From: JAIOSM01 sp964565415
GTDB lineage: Bacteria; Desulfobacterota; Desulfobacteria; Desulfobacterales; Desulfobacteraceae
Length of the DNA: 64,000 nt
Reading direction: 5' to 3'
Assembly (NCBI GenBank): GCA_964565415.1
Contig: CAZMEX010000005.1
Span: forward strand, 29,758 to 93,757
Shown: positions 1 through 8,941 of the stretch, one piece after another
How positions within the stretch are numbered: position 1 is the stretch's first letter
Layout of the letters: each line of letters opens with the position of its first letter
The notes under the pieces: model-generated
Databases searched by the model: none
Seen by the model: only the letters and a program-made list of their open reading frames with translations
Told to the model about the DNA's origin: nothing
Program-made: the position numbers and the translations under genes

Positions 1-1
1 A

Positions 2-145
2 AAAAAGGGCAGAAAGATAAAAGTAAAAAAGGTTACGAACCGCAAAGTTGGTGGGAAAGAAGGGCTTAAGCTTGGCACTGCTTATCAGCTTCAAAACGGG
101 CAGGTGATTTATATTCCGGAAGAGGAGATAAATGAGATTGAATAG
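2..145 (+). CDS. C-terminal tail of an unidentified protein (possibly DUF2149-like)
   Basis: The window opens inside an open frame that runs to a TAG at 143-145, overlapping the start of the cobN-like gene by 14 bases. The visible 47 residues are Lys-rich at first and end with a segment reading GTAYQLQNGQVIYIPEE. From memory this resembles the C-terminus of DUF2149 proteins, which sit beside ExbB/TolQ-like and CobN-like genes in methanogens and deltaproteobacteria, but too little is visible to be sure. The overlap suggests translational coupling with the next gene. Confidence 0.5.
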   Translation, partial: KKGRKIKVKKVTNRKVGGKEGLKLGTAYQLQNGQVIYIPEEEINEIE

Positions 146-3100
146 ACTCTTTTCCATCTTTATTTTCTTCTTGGTTATATTTGCCCTGGAAATTCCATCA
201 CTATTGCAGGCAGGTATTCAGAAAAAAGAAGTTCTCATGATAATTGGTGCCGGAGACTCCCTCGGTGTTGCCAGGGTTTTTAAGGAGCTTAAAAAAAACA
301 AACTATCAAAACAATATTCATTCACCTTTATTACAGACTATGAAGTGAGAAGTAATAAAGCTGATGGCAGCAAAATAGACAAAGCTGACATAATTATTGC
401 TGATTTTATGAAAAGAGAGTTTGATGCATTTATTGCTGAAAACAATGTAAAACAGAATGCTGCCATATATAGCCTTCGCTGTGGCTATCTTGCTGAAAAA
501 ACTAAAAAAAAGGGGTTAAAGGTTAATATTGAGACAGAGCAATATTTTTCTCCTTCAACCCATGAAAACATTAAAAATCTACTTTTTCTAACCATTGCAA
601 ATTCTGGCTGCGACCTGGAGTATAAGAGACCATTCAAACTACCAGAAGCTGGAATTTTTCACCCTGAAGCTGAAACAGTTTTTTCATCCTTTGATACATA
701 TTTAAGCTGGTATAAAAAAAGGGTTGGTTTCAACAAGACAGGCTTCTGGGTCGGAGTTTCAACCTTTTCCACCTCTGCCAGCAGCTTGCAATATCCCAAT
801 GCAGGTAAGATTGAACAATTTTTGATCTTAGCCCTTGAAAAGCAAGGCATTAATATTTTACCAATATTTGGAAGACCTCCATACCATGACTCATTAAAAA
901 AATTTTTTTTAGATGACCACCAAAACCCAAGAATTGATGCTTTGGTTGGATTTTCTTTCCGTTTTTTACGCGGATTCCCGGTTAAAACAAGGCTTATTCT
1001 AAAAACAATAAATGCACCCATCTTTATGCCTTTGGAAGCCCATTCAATTACCATTAAACAGTGGAAAAAATCATGCACTGGAATATCTCCCATCAGAACT
1101 GCCTGGCAAGTATGTATTCCAGAACAGAATGGAGCAATTGAACCTACTATTGTTGGTGGTAAAGCTCCTGCAAGACTCAAAGGCATGACCAGTATCATAT
1201 ATGAAAAACGCCCCCTTCCAGATAATATTGATTTTTTAATCAAAAGGATTAAAGCTTTTCATAAACTTAGAGTCACACCCAACAAAGATAAAAAAGTTGC
1301 TCTTTTTTATTGGAACCACCCTCCGGGCAAACAGGGTGTTGGTGCAAGTTATATGAACTGTTTCAGCTCCATTGCCCATATTCTGAAAAAATTAAAAGCC
1401 CAGGGATATATTGTTGATATCAATGACATCTCAAAGGATAAAATAAAAAAACGAATAATGCAGAGCGGACGAAATATCGGCTCCTGGGCACCAGGGGAGC
1501 TGCAAGGGCTGATGGCAAGCAAAGATGTTGTCCAGATTCCAGTCTCAAAATATAAAAAATGGTTTAAAGAGCTTCCCCCTAGCTTTCAAAAAGCTGTTGA
1601 GGAACAATGGGGCAAGGTTGAAGAGTCAAATATAATGATAAAATCTTCCAAAATTATTATTCCATTGGTAGATCTTGGCAATGTGATTCTTTTGCCCCAA
1701 CCATCCAGGGGATTTGGTGAAGACCCTGCAAAACTGTACCACGATCCAAAGGTTTTCCCCCATCACCAATACATTGCCTTTTACCTCTGGCTGAAAAAAG
1801 AATTTAATGTTAATGCAATAATATCCCTTGGCAAACATGGTACCCATGAGTGGCTGCCTGGCAAGCAGGTGGGCTTATCCCTCAACTGCCCCCCTGAAAT
1901 CTTAATTCAGGATATTCCCAATATTTACCCATATATTGTAGATAACATCGGTGAAGGTATCCAGGCAAAAAGGCGGGGGCGCGGCATAATTATTGACCAT
2001 CTTATCCCACCTTTAAAAAAAGGCGGGATTTATATGGAATATAGAGAACTTACAGCGAAAATTGATTCCTATCATACTGCCCTTGTAACAAACCCCAAAC
2101 TTGCAGATGAAAAATTGAAAACTGTCCGCACCCTTATTTTAAAACTTGGTATTGATAAAGATCTTGGTTTAAGTGTGATTGATCATGAATCTGTTGAAGA
2201 GGTTGAACACTACATTCTGGAGTTGCAGGAAAGGTTGATCCCCTATGGTAATCACACGTTTGGTATCTCACCTGCAGGTGAGTCACTTGTCCACCTCACC
2301 AATGCAGTTTGTGATAAAAGCCCAGAAATTGACAAAAAAGAGGTTAAAACAAAAATAGAGGTTTGCGGTGAAAAGGAAATCTTCTCCCTCATAAAAGCTT
2401 TAAATGGTGAATTTATTGCACCGGGTGAGGGTAATGACCCTGTGAGAAATCCCGATGCAATTCCCACGGGAAATAATTTTTATGGGTTTAATATTGATAA
2501 AGTTCCTTCCAGAGAGGCATTTGTCATGGGTAAAAACCTTGCTGAAAAAATGATTCAGGAGTACAAACAAAAACACAATCATTTTCCTGACAAACTTGGA
2601 ATTATTCTCTGGAGCACAGAATTACAGCGCAATGAAGGTGCAGGTATTGCTGCAATATTTCATCTTATGGGAGTTGAACCAATTTGGGACAGAAAAGAGC
2701 AGGTAACAGGTGTAAAAGCTATTCCCGGTACCCTTCTTAACCGACCCAGAATTGATGTATTAATTCAAATGTCTGGTCTGTTTCGGGACAGTTATGCTAA
2801 ATTAATTACACTTATGGATGAAGCTGTTAAAATAGCAGGTGCTTTAAAAGATGTTGAAAACTTTATTGCCATAAATAATAAAAAAATTGAAAGTACTCTT
2901 ATCTCCAAAGGATATTCTAAAGAGAAAGCGCGCCAATTAAGCAAAGCAAGAATATTTGGACCAATGCCTGGTGCGTACTCCCATGCTCTGCAGGAGTTAA
3001 TTCCCAACAGTGCTGTATGGGAAACCCAAGATGAAATAGCAGATGTATTTATACACCACTCATCCTTTGCCTATGGAAAATCTTTCTGGGGCAGGCCTTT

Positions 3101-4055
3101 AAAGAGTGCATACAAGGAAAATCTAAAAGATGTGAAAATAACAATGCACACACGATCTTCCAATCTTTACTATATGCTGGATAATGATGACATGTTTGCT
3201 TTTTTGGGAGGCTTGTCCCTTGCAGTAAAAAGTGTTGCCGGTAAACAGCCTGAAGCCATTGTTGCAAATATGCAGGATGGCAAAACCGTAACATTGGATA
3301 GTTTATCTAAATCAATTGGTAAAGCAATGCGAAGCCGCTATCTTAACCCGGAATGGATTAAAGGAATGCAAAAAGAGGAATACTCTGGTGCAAAAGAGAT
3401 GGATCAATTTGTTGAACATCTGTGGGGGTTTCAGGTAACAACTCCCTATGCAGTGGATAAAAGCCTCTGGCAGGAGATCCACGATGTCTATGTAAAAGAT
3501 AAATACAAACTTGATATGAAAAAATTTTTTGATGAAAATAACCCCTGGGCATTGCAATCAATCACAGCAAGAATGCTTGAGGCAGACCGGAAAAAATATT
3601 GGGATGCACCGGAAAAAATGAAAAAAAGCCTTGCGAAAACCTATGCACTCAGTATGATTGAAAAAGGGGTTGCCTGTTGTGAGCACACCTGTAACAATCC
3701 CATGTTACAGCAATTTGTCACCAATATTATCTCCCTGTATGGACTAATGTCACAACAACAATTGGAACTGTTTAAAATGACTCTAGCCCAGGCAACATCA
3801 ATGAGCCAAAAGGAGAGTGAAGCCAAAATAAAAAAAATGCAGGAGGGTTTAACAAAAACAATTAAAGAGATAAAAAAAGATGAAGAGATAAATACAAAAA
3901 CCAAAGGCAAGGCAATAGAAGGTTTTGAGTTGGTCGATGAAAAGCAGAATGAGACAAAAGTTACTTCATCAGGTTCCTCCTGGGTAATCATACTAATTAT
4001 TTGTGCTGTCCTTATGCTTTTAGTTGCTGGCTGGAAACAAAAAATAACAGCCTGA
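132..4055 (+). CDS. cobN: CobN-like cobaltochelatase large subunit, exported and C-terminally membrane-anchored
   Basis: This 1307-residue protein belongs to the CobN/BchH/ChlH family, whose cytoplasmic members are the porphyrin-binding large subunit of ATP-dependent metal chelatases. The family motif HGTHEWLPGK is present around residue 569. The first 28 residues form a typical Sec signal peptide, and the last 25 or so contain one hydrophobic helix (WVIILIICAVLMLLVAGW) followed by a short basic tail. This predicts a large extracytoplasmic domain tethered to the inner membrane. No CobS/CobT or ChlI/ChlD-type ATPase partner is in the window, and a periplasmic chelatase could not use ATP. The catalytic role is therefore uncertain. 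The gene lies directly upstream of a cobalamin riboswitch and an exported CbiK, so a role in cobalt or corrinoid handling is likely. Confidence 0.88.
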   Translation: MRLNRLFSIFIFFLVIFALEIPSLLQAGIQKKEVLMIIGAGDSLGVARVFKELKKNKLSKQYSFTFITDYEVRSNKADGSKIDKADIIIADFMKREFDAFIAENNVKQNAAIYSLRCGYLAEKTKKKGLKVNIETEQYFSPSTHENIKNLLFLTIANSGCDLEYKRPFKLPEAGIFHPEAETVFSSFDTYLSWYKKRVGFNKTGFWVGVSTFSTSASSLQYPNAGKIEQFLILALEKQGINILPIFGRPPYHDSLKKFFLDDHQNPRIDALVGFSFRFLRGFPVKTRLILKTINAPIFMPLEAHSITIKQWKKSCTGISPIRTAWQVCIPEQNGAIEPTIVGGKAPARLKGMTSIIYEKRPLPDNIDFLIKRIKAFHKLRVTPNKDKKVALFYWNHPPGKQGVGASYMNCFSSIAHILKKLKAQGYIVDINDISKDKIKKRIMQSGRNIGSWAPGELQGLMASKDVVQIPVSKYKKWFKELPPSFQKAVEEQWGKVEESNIMIKSSKIIIPLVDLGNVILLPQPSRGFGEDPAKLYHDPKVFPHHQYIAFYLWLKKEFNVNAIISLGKHGTHEWLPGKQVGLSLNCPPEILIQDIPNIYPYIVDNIGEGIQAKRRGRGIIIDHLIPPLKKGGIYMEYRELTAKIDSYHTALVTNPKLADEKLKTVRTLILKLGIDKDLGLSVIDHESVEEVEHYILELQERLIPYGNHTFGISPAGESLVHLTNAVCDKSPEIDKKEVKTKIEVCGEKEIFSLIKALNGEFIAPGEGNDPVRNPDAIPTGNNFYGFNIDKVPSREAFVMGKNLAEKMIQEYKQKHNHFPDKLGIILWSTELQRNEGAGIAAIFHLMGVEPIWDRKEQVTGVKAIPGTLLNRPRIDVLIQMSGLFRDSYAKLITLMDEAVKIAGALKDVENFIAINNKKIESTLISKGYSKEKARQLSKARIFGPMPGAYSHALQELIPNSAVWETQDEIADVFIHHSSFAYGKSFWGRPLKSAYKENLKDVKITMHTRSSNLYYMLDNDDMFAFLGGLSLAVKSVAGKQPEAIVANMQDGKTVTLDSLSKSIGKAMRSRYLNPEWIKGMQKEEYSGAKEMDQFVEHLWGFQVTTPYAVDKSLWQEIHDVYVKDKYKLDMKKFFDENNPWALQSITARMLEADRKKYWDAPEKMKKSLAKTYALSMIEKGVACCEHTCNNPMLQQFVTNIISLYGLMSQQQLELFKMTLAQATSMSQKESEAKIKKMQEGLTKTIKEIKKDEEINTKTKGKAIEGFELVDEKQNETKVTSSGSSWVIILIICAVLMLLVAGWKQKITA

Positions 4056-4092
4056 TATTGCTTGACTTTTTGCTTTTGTTTTTATAGATTGA

Positions 4093-4268
4093 AAGTTCAG
4101 GTGTTGCATTGAGCAGATAATAGGGAATCTCGTTAAAATCGAGAGCGGACCCGCCGCTGTAATCGGGGATGAAAACTTTAACAATCACTGCAAAGTTAAT
4201 AAAAGACTTGTGGGAAGATAAAGTAATAATTTGATCCGTAAGCCAGAAAACCTGCCTGAAAATAATTT
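4093..4268 (+). promoter_or_regulatory. Cobalamin (adenosylcobalamin) riboswitch
   Basis: The 340-base gap between the cobN-like gene and cbiK holds the hallmarks of the B12 riboswitch family. There is an early GGGAAtct element at 4123-4130, a GCGGACCCGCCGCTGTAA core near 4145-4162, and a B12-box-like segment AAGCCAGAAAACCTGCC at 4240-4256. It faces the cbiK, importer and cbi genes downstream and is followed by an intrinsic terminator. Repression of the downstream operon when cobalamin is plentiful is the expected behaviour. Exact ends are approximate. Confidence 0.9.
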
Positions 4269-4321
4269 CAGTAAGCTGACGAGGAAATAAGCTAGGGCTA
4301 AAAATATGGAAAAATACGGTT

Positions 4322-4353
4322 CCCATATCGACCATATCGATATGGGTTTTTTT
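4322..4353 (+). terminator. Intrinsic terminator, expression platform of the cobalamin riboswitch
   Basis: A perfect 9-bp stem, CCCATATCG (4322-4330) and CGATATGGG (4338-4346), closes a 7-base loop and is followed at once by seven T (4347-4353). It lies between the riboswitch aptamer and the cbiK ribosome-binding site, the usual arrangement for ligand-controlled premature termination. Confidence 0.85.
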
Positions 4354-4395
4354 ATGCCCATTTAAATTTAATTAATTTAAAATATAGGAGTCAAG

Positions 4396-5364
4396 ATGAT
4401 CAGAAAACGTAATTTTTATTTTATTTTAGTACTATCTTTTTTATTGGTGGCATCCAGCAACTTATTTGCAAAAAGTGCTATAATTTTGTCAAGTTTTGGC
4501 ACAACAGAGCCGAAAGCTGTCTCTTCAATCTTGAATATTAAAGCCGAGATTGAAAAGGCTTTTCCTGGAACCAGAGTTGAACTGACCTTTACTTCAAATA
4601 TTATCAGATCAATCTGGCAAAAGAGAAGGCAAAATGCTGCTAAATGGAAAGCAATGGGAATTGCTCCTGAAGTCCTTAATATCAAAGGAATCCTCGAAAC
4701 TTTTGGAAAACTTCAAAGTGCAGGATTCAAAGATATAGTGGTGCAACCGACTCATATGTTTCACATGGAACAATACTCTGATCTGGTATCATATGTTGAT
4801 GGTATTGCATCCATTAAAACCATAAGAAAAAAGTGGATGCCCTTTAATAACATTGTTATTGGCAGACCTGCCCTGGGGACATGTGGTGTAAAATATCCAT
4901 ACCATGATGATATGAAAAGAGTTGTTAAAATTTTCCATGCCGATGCTAAAGAAGCAGAGGAGGAAAAGTCAATTCTCGTATATATGGGGCATGGAAATGA
5001 GGTGTGGTCCACCGGGATTTATGCAGAGCTGCAAAAAGAGATGAGGAAAGTTTATCCTGATATAATAACATTTATTGGAAGTGTTGAAGGGTACCCTTCC
5101 CTTGATGATATCAAAGCAGGGTTAAAACACATGCACCTGAAACAGAAAAATATTCTATTAAAACCTCTAATGATTGTTGCAGGCGACCATGCAAGAAATG
5201 ATATGGCAGGAGATGGGGAAGATTCCTGGAAAACAAACTTTGAAAAAATTGGTTTTAAGGTTAATCCTGTATTAAAAGGGTTGGGATCCAATAATGAGTT
5301 TGTGCAAATATTCATTGACCACATTAAAGATGCTGCCCAGGAGGGTGGAATAAAATTAAAATAA
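4396..5364 (+). CDS. cbiK: Exported anaerobic cobaltochelatase CbiK (CbiKP type)
   Basis: CbiK inserts Co(II) into sirohydrochlorin or its reduced form without ATP. The protein has 322 residues. The two metal-binding histidines of the family are visible as H199 in YMGHG and H265 in AGDHARND, and a QPTHMFH segment precedes them. Residues 1-25 form a signal peptide ending near LFAKS, so the enzyme is probably periplasmic, like the characterised exported CbiK of Desulfovibrio vulgaris. GGAG at 4387-4390 lies just upstream of the ATG. It is the first gene after the riboswitch terminator and precedes an ABC importer. A separate cytoplasmic CbiK is not visible here. Confidence 0.93.
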   Translation: MIRKRNFYFILVLSFLLVASSNLFAKSAIILSSFGTTEPKAVSSILNIKAEIEKAFPGTRVELTFTSNIIRSIWQKRRQNAAKWKAMGIAPEVLNIKGILETFGKLQSAGFKDIVVQPTHMFHMEQYSDLVSYVDGIASIKTIRKKWMPFNNIVIGRPALGTCGVKYPYHDDMKRVVKIFHADAKEAEEEKSILVYMGHGNEVWSTGIYAELQKEMRKVYPDIITFIGSVEGYPSLDDIKAGLKHMHLKQKNILLKPLMIVAGDHARNDMAGDGEDSWKTNFEKIGFKVNPVLKGLGSNNEFVQIFIDHIKDAAQEGGIKLK

Positions 5365-5376
5365 AGGACTGGGAGG

Positions 5377-6426
5377 TTGAATAGTAAAATTAAAGCCATA
5401 ACAAAAAGGAGAACAGGGACTCTGGTGACTCTGTTCTCCTTTTTATTAACAGGGACAATATTATTATCATGTTCAATGGGATATGTTAATATTGACTTTA
5501 GTGATATCTGTAAAATCATATACTCAGCCATCACTAACAATGCAGACATTGTATCTGATATCCCAAAAACCATCAGGGTGATTGTTATGGAGATACGGTT
5601 ACCCCGTATTCTTACCTGTGCTGCTGTTGGTGGAGCGCTTGCCGTATCAGGTGCATTGTTTCAAGGTATTCTTTTAAATCCCCTTGCTGATCCTTATACT
5701 TTGGGAGTTTCTGCCGGGGCAGCTTTTGGTGCATGTATTGCGATTTTATTTAACCTCGGGGCTTTTTTTGTTTCAATTCCTTTATTTGCTTTTATCGGAG
5801 CAATTAGTACACTGTTTCTTGTAATTTTTCTTTCCAGCGGATCCAACAAAAGCAGCTCTAACTTCTCCTCTAATAACCTTATTTTATCAGGCATTATTAT
5901 TGCCGCAATTTTATCTGCCGGCATTAGTTTTTTAAAGTACCTTGCCGATGAACAGGTGTCGGTTATTATTTTCTGGCTCATGGGCAGTTTTGCTTCAAAA
6001 ACCTGGATTGACGTTTTTGCAGTTTTAAGCTTTTTAATGATGGGTTTTTTAATATCAATTTTATATGCAAGGGATCTTAACCTCATATCTCTTGGAGAAA
6101 AAGCAGCCTCCAGTCTTGGGGTTGATATTAAAAAGGTTGTCATAACCCTTCTTATTACAGGTTCTCTGCTTGCTGCAATCTCAGTTTCTGTCTCTGGCAT
6201 AATTGGTTTTGTAGGGCTTCTTATTCCCCATATGGTAAGATCCATTACAGGTCCTGACAACTTAAAAGTTATCCCGCTTTCCATGATTGCAGGAGCAGCT
6301 CTTCTTCTTGTTGCCGACACAATAACAAGGGCTGTCCTTGTTCATGAAATCCCCATTGGTGTTTTAACAGCGCTGATTGGCGGTCCTGTTTTTTGCTGGA
6401 TATTTAAAAAAAGTAACCAAAAGTAA
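5377..6426 (+). CDS. FecCD/BtuC-family ABC transporter permease
   Basis: This 349-residue polytopic protein has the FecCD/BtuC signature, including RLPRILTCAAVGGALAVSG after the first helix, GVSAGAAFG, and GLLIPHMVR near residue 280. The family forms the membrane channel for vitamin B12, siderophore or haem import. The start is probably TTG at 5377, with AAGGA at 5364-5368 as ribosome-binding site; no ATG lies before the first membrane helix. It begins 12 bases after cbiK and is followed closely by an ATPase and a binding protein, forming a complete importer. Corrinoid, cobalt-chelate or haem-like substrates fit the riboswitch context; the sequence alone does not decide. Confidence 0.9.
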   Translation: MNSKIKAITKRRTGTLVTLFSFLLTGTILLSCSMGYVNIDFSDICKIIYSAITNNADIVSDIPKTIRVIVMEIRLPRILTCAAVGGALAVSGALFQGILLNPLADPYTLGVSAGAAFGACIAILFNLGAFFVSIPLFAFIGAISTLFLVIFLSSGSNKSSSNFSSNNLILSGIIIAAILSAGISFLKYLADEQVSVIIFWLMGSFASKTWIDVFAVLSFLMMGFLISILYARDLNLISLGEKAASSLGVDIKKVVITLLITGSLLAAISVSVSGIIGFVGLLIPHMVRSITGPDNLKVIPLSMIAGAALLLVADTITRAVLVHEIPIGVLTALIGGPVFCWIFKKSNQK

Positions 6427-6435
6427 GGAACAGAT

Positions 6436-7227
6436 ATGAGAATCAAAGTTGAAAATCTTTCATTTGCCCATGATCTCAGCATCACAATGCCAGGCAATAC
6501 CATCAATAATTTCAATATTGAATTTGAACAAGGCAACTTCTACTCTTTACTTGGTCCCAACGGCAGTGGGAAAACAACCTTTCTTGATCTTTTAACTGGA
6601 TATTTAAAGCCAGATTCTGGAAATGTTTTGTTTAATGATAACAATATTATCTCTTTTTCTAAAAATCAGCTTTCCAGAAAAATAGCCCTTGTTTCCCAGG
6701 AATACTCCATAAACTTTCCATATACTGTAAAAGAAATTGTTACCATGGGAAGACATCCTTACATGGGACGATTTCTTTCCCTGGATAAAAAAGATAAAGA
6801 TATAGTCAAACATATTGCTTCCATTACAGATATCAATGATTTAATGGAAAGGACTATTACCTGCCTAAGTGGAGGGGAAAAGCAACGCTGTGTTTTTGCA
6901 AGAGCTTTATGCCAGCAAACCCCTGTACTTCTTTTAGATGAAGCTTTTTCCAATATGGATATTAACCACTCATTTAATTTGTTGAAGATTTTAAAAAATA
7001 TGATTAGAGACAATAAAATTATAGTAATTTCAGTTTTCCATGATATAAATTTTGCATCCATATGGTCAGATAAAATGATTTTTTTAAAAAAAGGAGATAT
7101 AATGGCATATGGAACGCCTAACGATGTAATGACCGAAGCAAATATAAAAAAAGTGTATGATATTAAAGCAAAAGTTGAACACAATGCTTTTGCAAAGGCA
7201 AAACAAGTATATTTTAGTACAAATTAA
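6436..7227 (+). CDS. ABC transporter ATP-binding protein (BtuD/FepC type)
   Basis: This is a 263-residue ABC ATPase with Walker A GPNGSGKTT near residue 41, the signature LSGGEKQR near 145, and Walker B VLLLDEAF near 165, followed by the switch histidine in VFHD. It would energise the FecCD-type permease encoded 9 bases upstream. The order permease, ATPase, binding protein and the placement under a cobalamin riboswitch support a role in corrinoid or cobalt-chelate uptake. Confidence 0.92.
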   Translation: MRIKVENLSFAHDLSITMPGNTINNFNIEFEQGNFYSLLGPNGSGKTTFLDLLTGYLKPDSGNVLFNDNNIISFSKNQLSRKIALVSQEYSINFPYTVKEIVTMGRHPYMGRFLSLDKKDKDIVKHIASITDINDLMERTITCLSGGEKQRCVFARALCQQTPVLLLDEAFSNMDINHSFNLLKILKNMIRDNKIIVISVFHDINFASIWSDKMIFLKKGDIMAYGTPNDVMTEANIKKVYDIKAKVEHNAFAKAKQVYFSTN

Positions 7228-7238
7228 AATAAAATCAC

Positions 7239-8174
7239 ATGAATAATCTCATAAAGCATTTTAAAGTCTTAGTATGGCTGCTGATATTTTCTCTTTTCAG
7301 CAGTGTATCTGTATTTGCCCATACAATTGTTGATAATGCAGGAAGAAAGGTTACATTTTCAAAACCTTTTCAAAAAATTATCTCTTTATATGGCGCACAT
7401 ACTGAAAACCTGTTTTATCTTGGAGCCGGAAGCCAGGTTATCGGTGTATCAGTCAATGATACATACCCAGCTTGTGTAAAAGAGAAAAAAAGCTTTTCCT
7501 TTCATGATGATGCAGAAAAATTTCTATCGGCTGCTCCAGACCTTATTATAATCCGCCCAATGATTGACAAAGGATATACAAAATTATTCACTGCCCTTGA
7601 AAAATTTGGAATTGTTGTGGTATCACTTCAGCCGGCAAACCCTGAACAAATGTACAGTTATTGGTTAAAACTTGGTTTACTGACAGGCAAAAACAGACAA
7701 GCTCAAAACATGGTAAAAGAGTTTCAGGATCAAATTAGTTTCTTAGGCTTGCTTACCTGCAATGTTAAAAACAAGAAGAGGGTCTATTTTGAAGCGATCC
7801 ATTCAAGAATGAAAACTTTTACCCAAAGGTCCATGCCGGGATTTGTTTTAAAAACCGCTGGCGGTATTAACATTGCAGTAGATGCAAAAGCTTCACGAAA
7901 TACAAACATAGCACATTATGGTAAGGAAAAATTATTATCCCATGCATCTGAGATTGATATTTTCCTTGCACAACAAGGAGTAATGAATAGTATAACTAAA
8001 GCAGTTATTAAAAACGAACCCGGGTTTGAAACCATCAAGGCAATTGCCAACAATAAAGTGTATTTAATAGATGAGCAGATAATTTCAAGACCGGGATTCA
8101 GGCTTTTACAAGGAATAAAAACAATTGGTAAACTATTATATCCAAATATATATAATAACAATATAATTAATTAG
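7239..8174 (+). CDS. ABC transporter substrate-binding protein (BtuF-like)
   Basis: This 311-residue periplasmic binding protein of the BtuF/FepB class starts with a clear signal peptide (about residues 1-27, ending SVFAHT). The mature part opens with IVDNAGRKVTFSKPFQKIISL, the usual N-terminus of helical-backbone metal-chelate binding proteins, and contains APDLIIIRP near residue 95. No lipobox Cys is present, so it is likely soluble in the periplasm. It is the last component of the importer. The ligand could be a corrinoid, a cobalt-tetrapyrrole made by the exported CbiK, or a siderophore; context favours the first two. Confidence 0.88.
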   Translation: MNNLIKHFKVLVWLLIFSLFSSVSVFAHTIVDNAGRKVTFSKPFQKIISLYGAHTENLFYLGAGSQVIGVSVNDTYPACVKEKKSFSFHDDAEKFLSAAPDLIIIRPMIDKGYTKLFTALEKFGIVVVSLQPANPEQMYSYWLKLGLLTGKNRQAQNMVKEFQDQISFLGLLTCNVKNKKRVYFEAIHSRMKTFTQRSMPGFVLKTAGGINIAVDAKASRNTNIAHYGKEKLLSHASEIDIFLAQQGVMNSITKAVIKNEPGFETIKAIANNKVYLIDEQIISRPGFRLLQGIKTIGKLLYPNIYNNNIIN

Positions 8175-8202
8175 CAACATAATAATATCAAAAGGTTCTC
8201 TT

Positions 8203-8910
8203 ATGAAAAAAAGCGGGAAACTGTTCGGAATTGGTGTTGGACCGGGTGATCCTGAACTTATCACGAAAAAAGCAATCAGAATTATTAATGAGGCAGATGT
8301 GATTTTTACTGCAGCCTCCACAAAAAACAATTACAGCCTTGCCCTTGAAATTGCCGACCCGTATATTTCAGATAATGCTGACATCCAAAATCTATCTTTT
8401 CCCATGATAAAGGACAAGCTGAAAAGTGCAAAAGCATGGAACTCCAATGCTGAAAAAATTTCTGCTGTTTTAAAGCAGGGCAAAAATGCAGCATTTATAA
8501 CTCTTGGTGACCCTGTAACATACTCAACTTTTGGCTATATTTTAATGGCAATGGAAAAAGTGATGCCCAACGCTGACATTGAAATTGTTCCTGGTATTAC
8601 ATCTTTTCATGCTGCCGCTGCAAGATGCAATCAAATACTGGTGGAGGCAGAAGAGACACTTGCCATAGCATCAGGTGCCTATGGAGGCAGCCACATCAGA
8701 GATATTGCTGAAAAAGTTGATAAAATTGCAATTGTTAAAGCATATAAGAATACAAAAGATTTAATAAAAGCTTTAAAAGAGACTGGATTTTATGAAAAGA
8801 GCGTTGCTGTATCAAAATGCGGAAGAGAAGGCGAAAACATCATTCAAGACATAGATGATCTTGAAACAAGGGAACCTGATTACTGGACATTGATTCTTGC
8901 AAGCAAATAA
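8203..8910 (+). CDS. cbiL: Cobalt-factor II / precorrin-2 C20-methyltransferase
   Basis: CbiL adds the C20 methyl group from S-adenosylmethionine in the first methylation after cobalt insertion. The protein has 235 residues and shows the tetrapyrrole methylase pattern: GVGPGDPELITKKA near the N-terminus, LGDPVTYSTFGY in the middle, and EIVPGITSFHAAAA. Its length fits the family. It starts 28 bases after the binding-protein gene and is the first of the ring-modifying genes, so it is probably co-transcribed from the riboswitch-controlled promoter. Confidence 0.94.
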   Translation: MKKSGKLFGIGVGPGDPELITKKAIRIINEADVIFTAASTKNNYSLALEIADPYISDNADIQNLSFPMIKDKLKSAKAWNSNAEKISAVLKQGKNAAFITLGDPVTYSTFGYILMAMEKVMPNADIEIVPGITSFHAAAARCNQILVEAEETLAIASGAYGGSHIRDIAEKVDKIAIVKAYKNTKDLIKALKETGFYEKSVAVSKCGREGENIIQDIDDLETREPDYWTLILASK

Positions 8911-8941
8911 CACTGAAACATTACCATGCAGATGTTTTACC

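Noticed and set aside
659..1243. Open frame of 194 codons antisense to the cobN-like gene
   Set aside because: The opposite strand codes a well-conserved protein; the frame is a by-product of its codon pattern.
5694..6320. Open frame of 208 codons antisense to the permease gene
   Set aside because: It mirrors a hydrophobic permease and lacks an initiation signal; the permease motifs are on the other strand.
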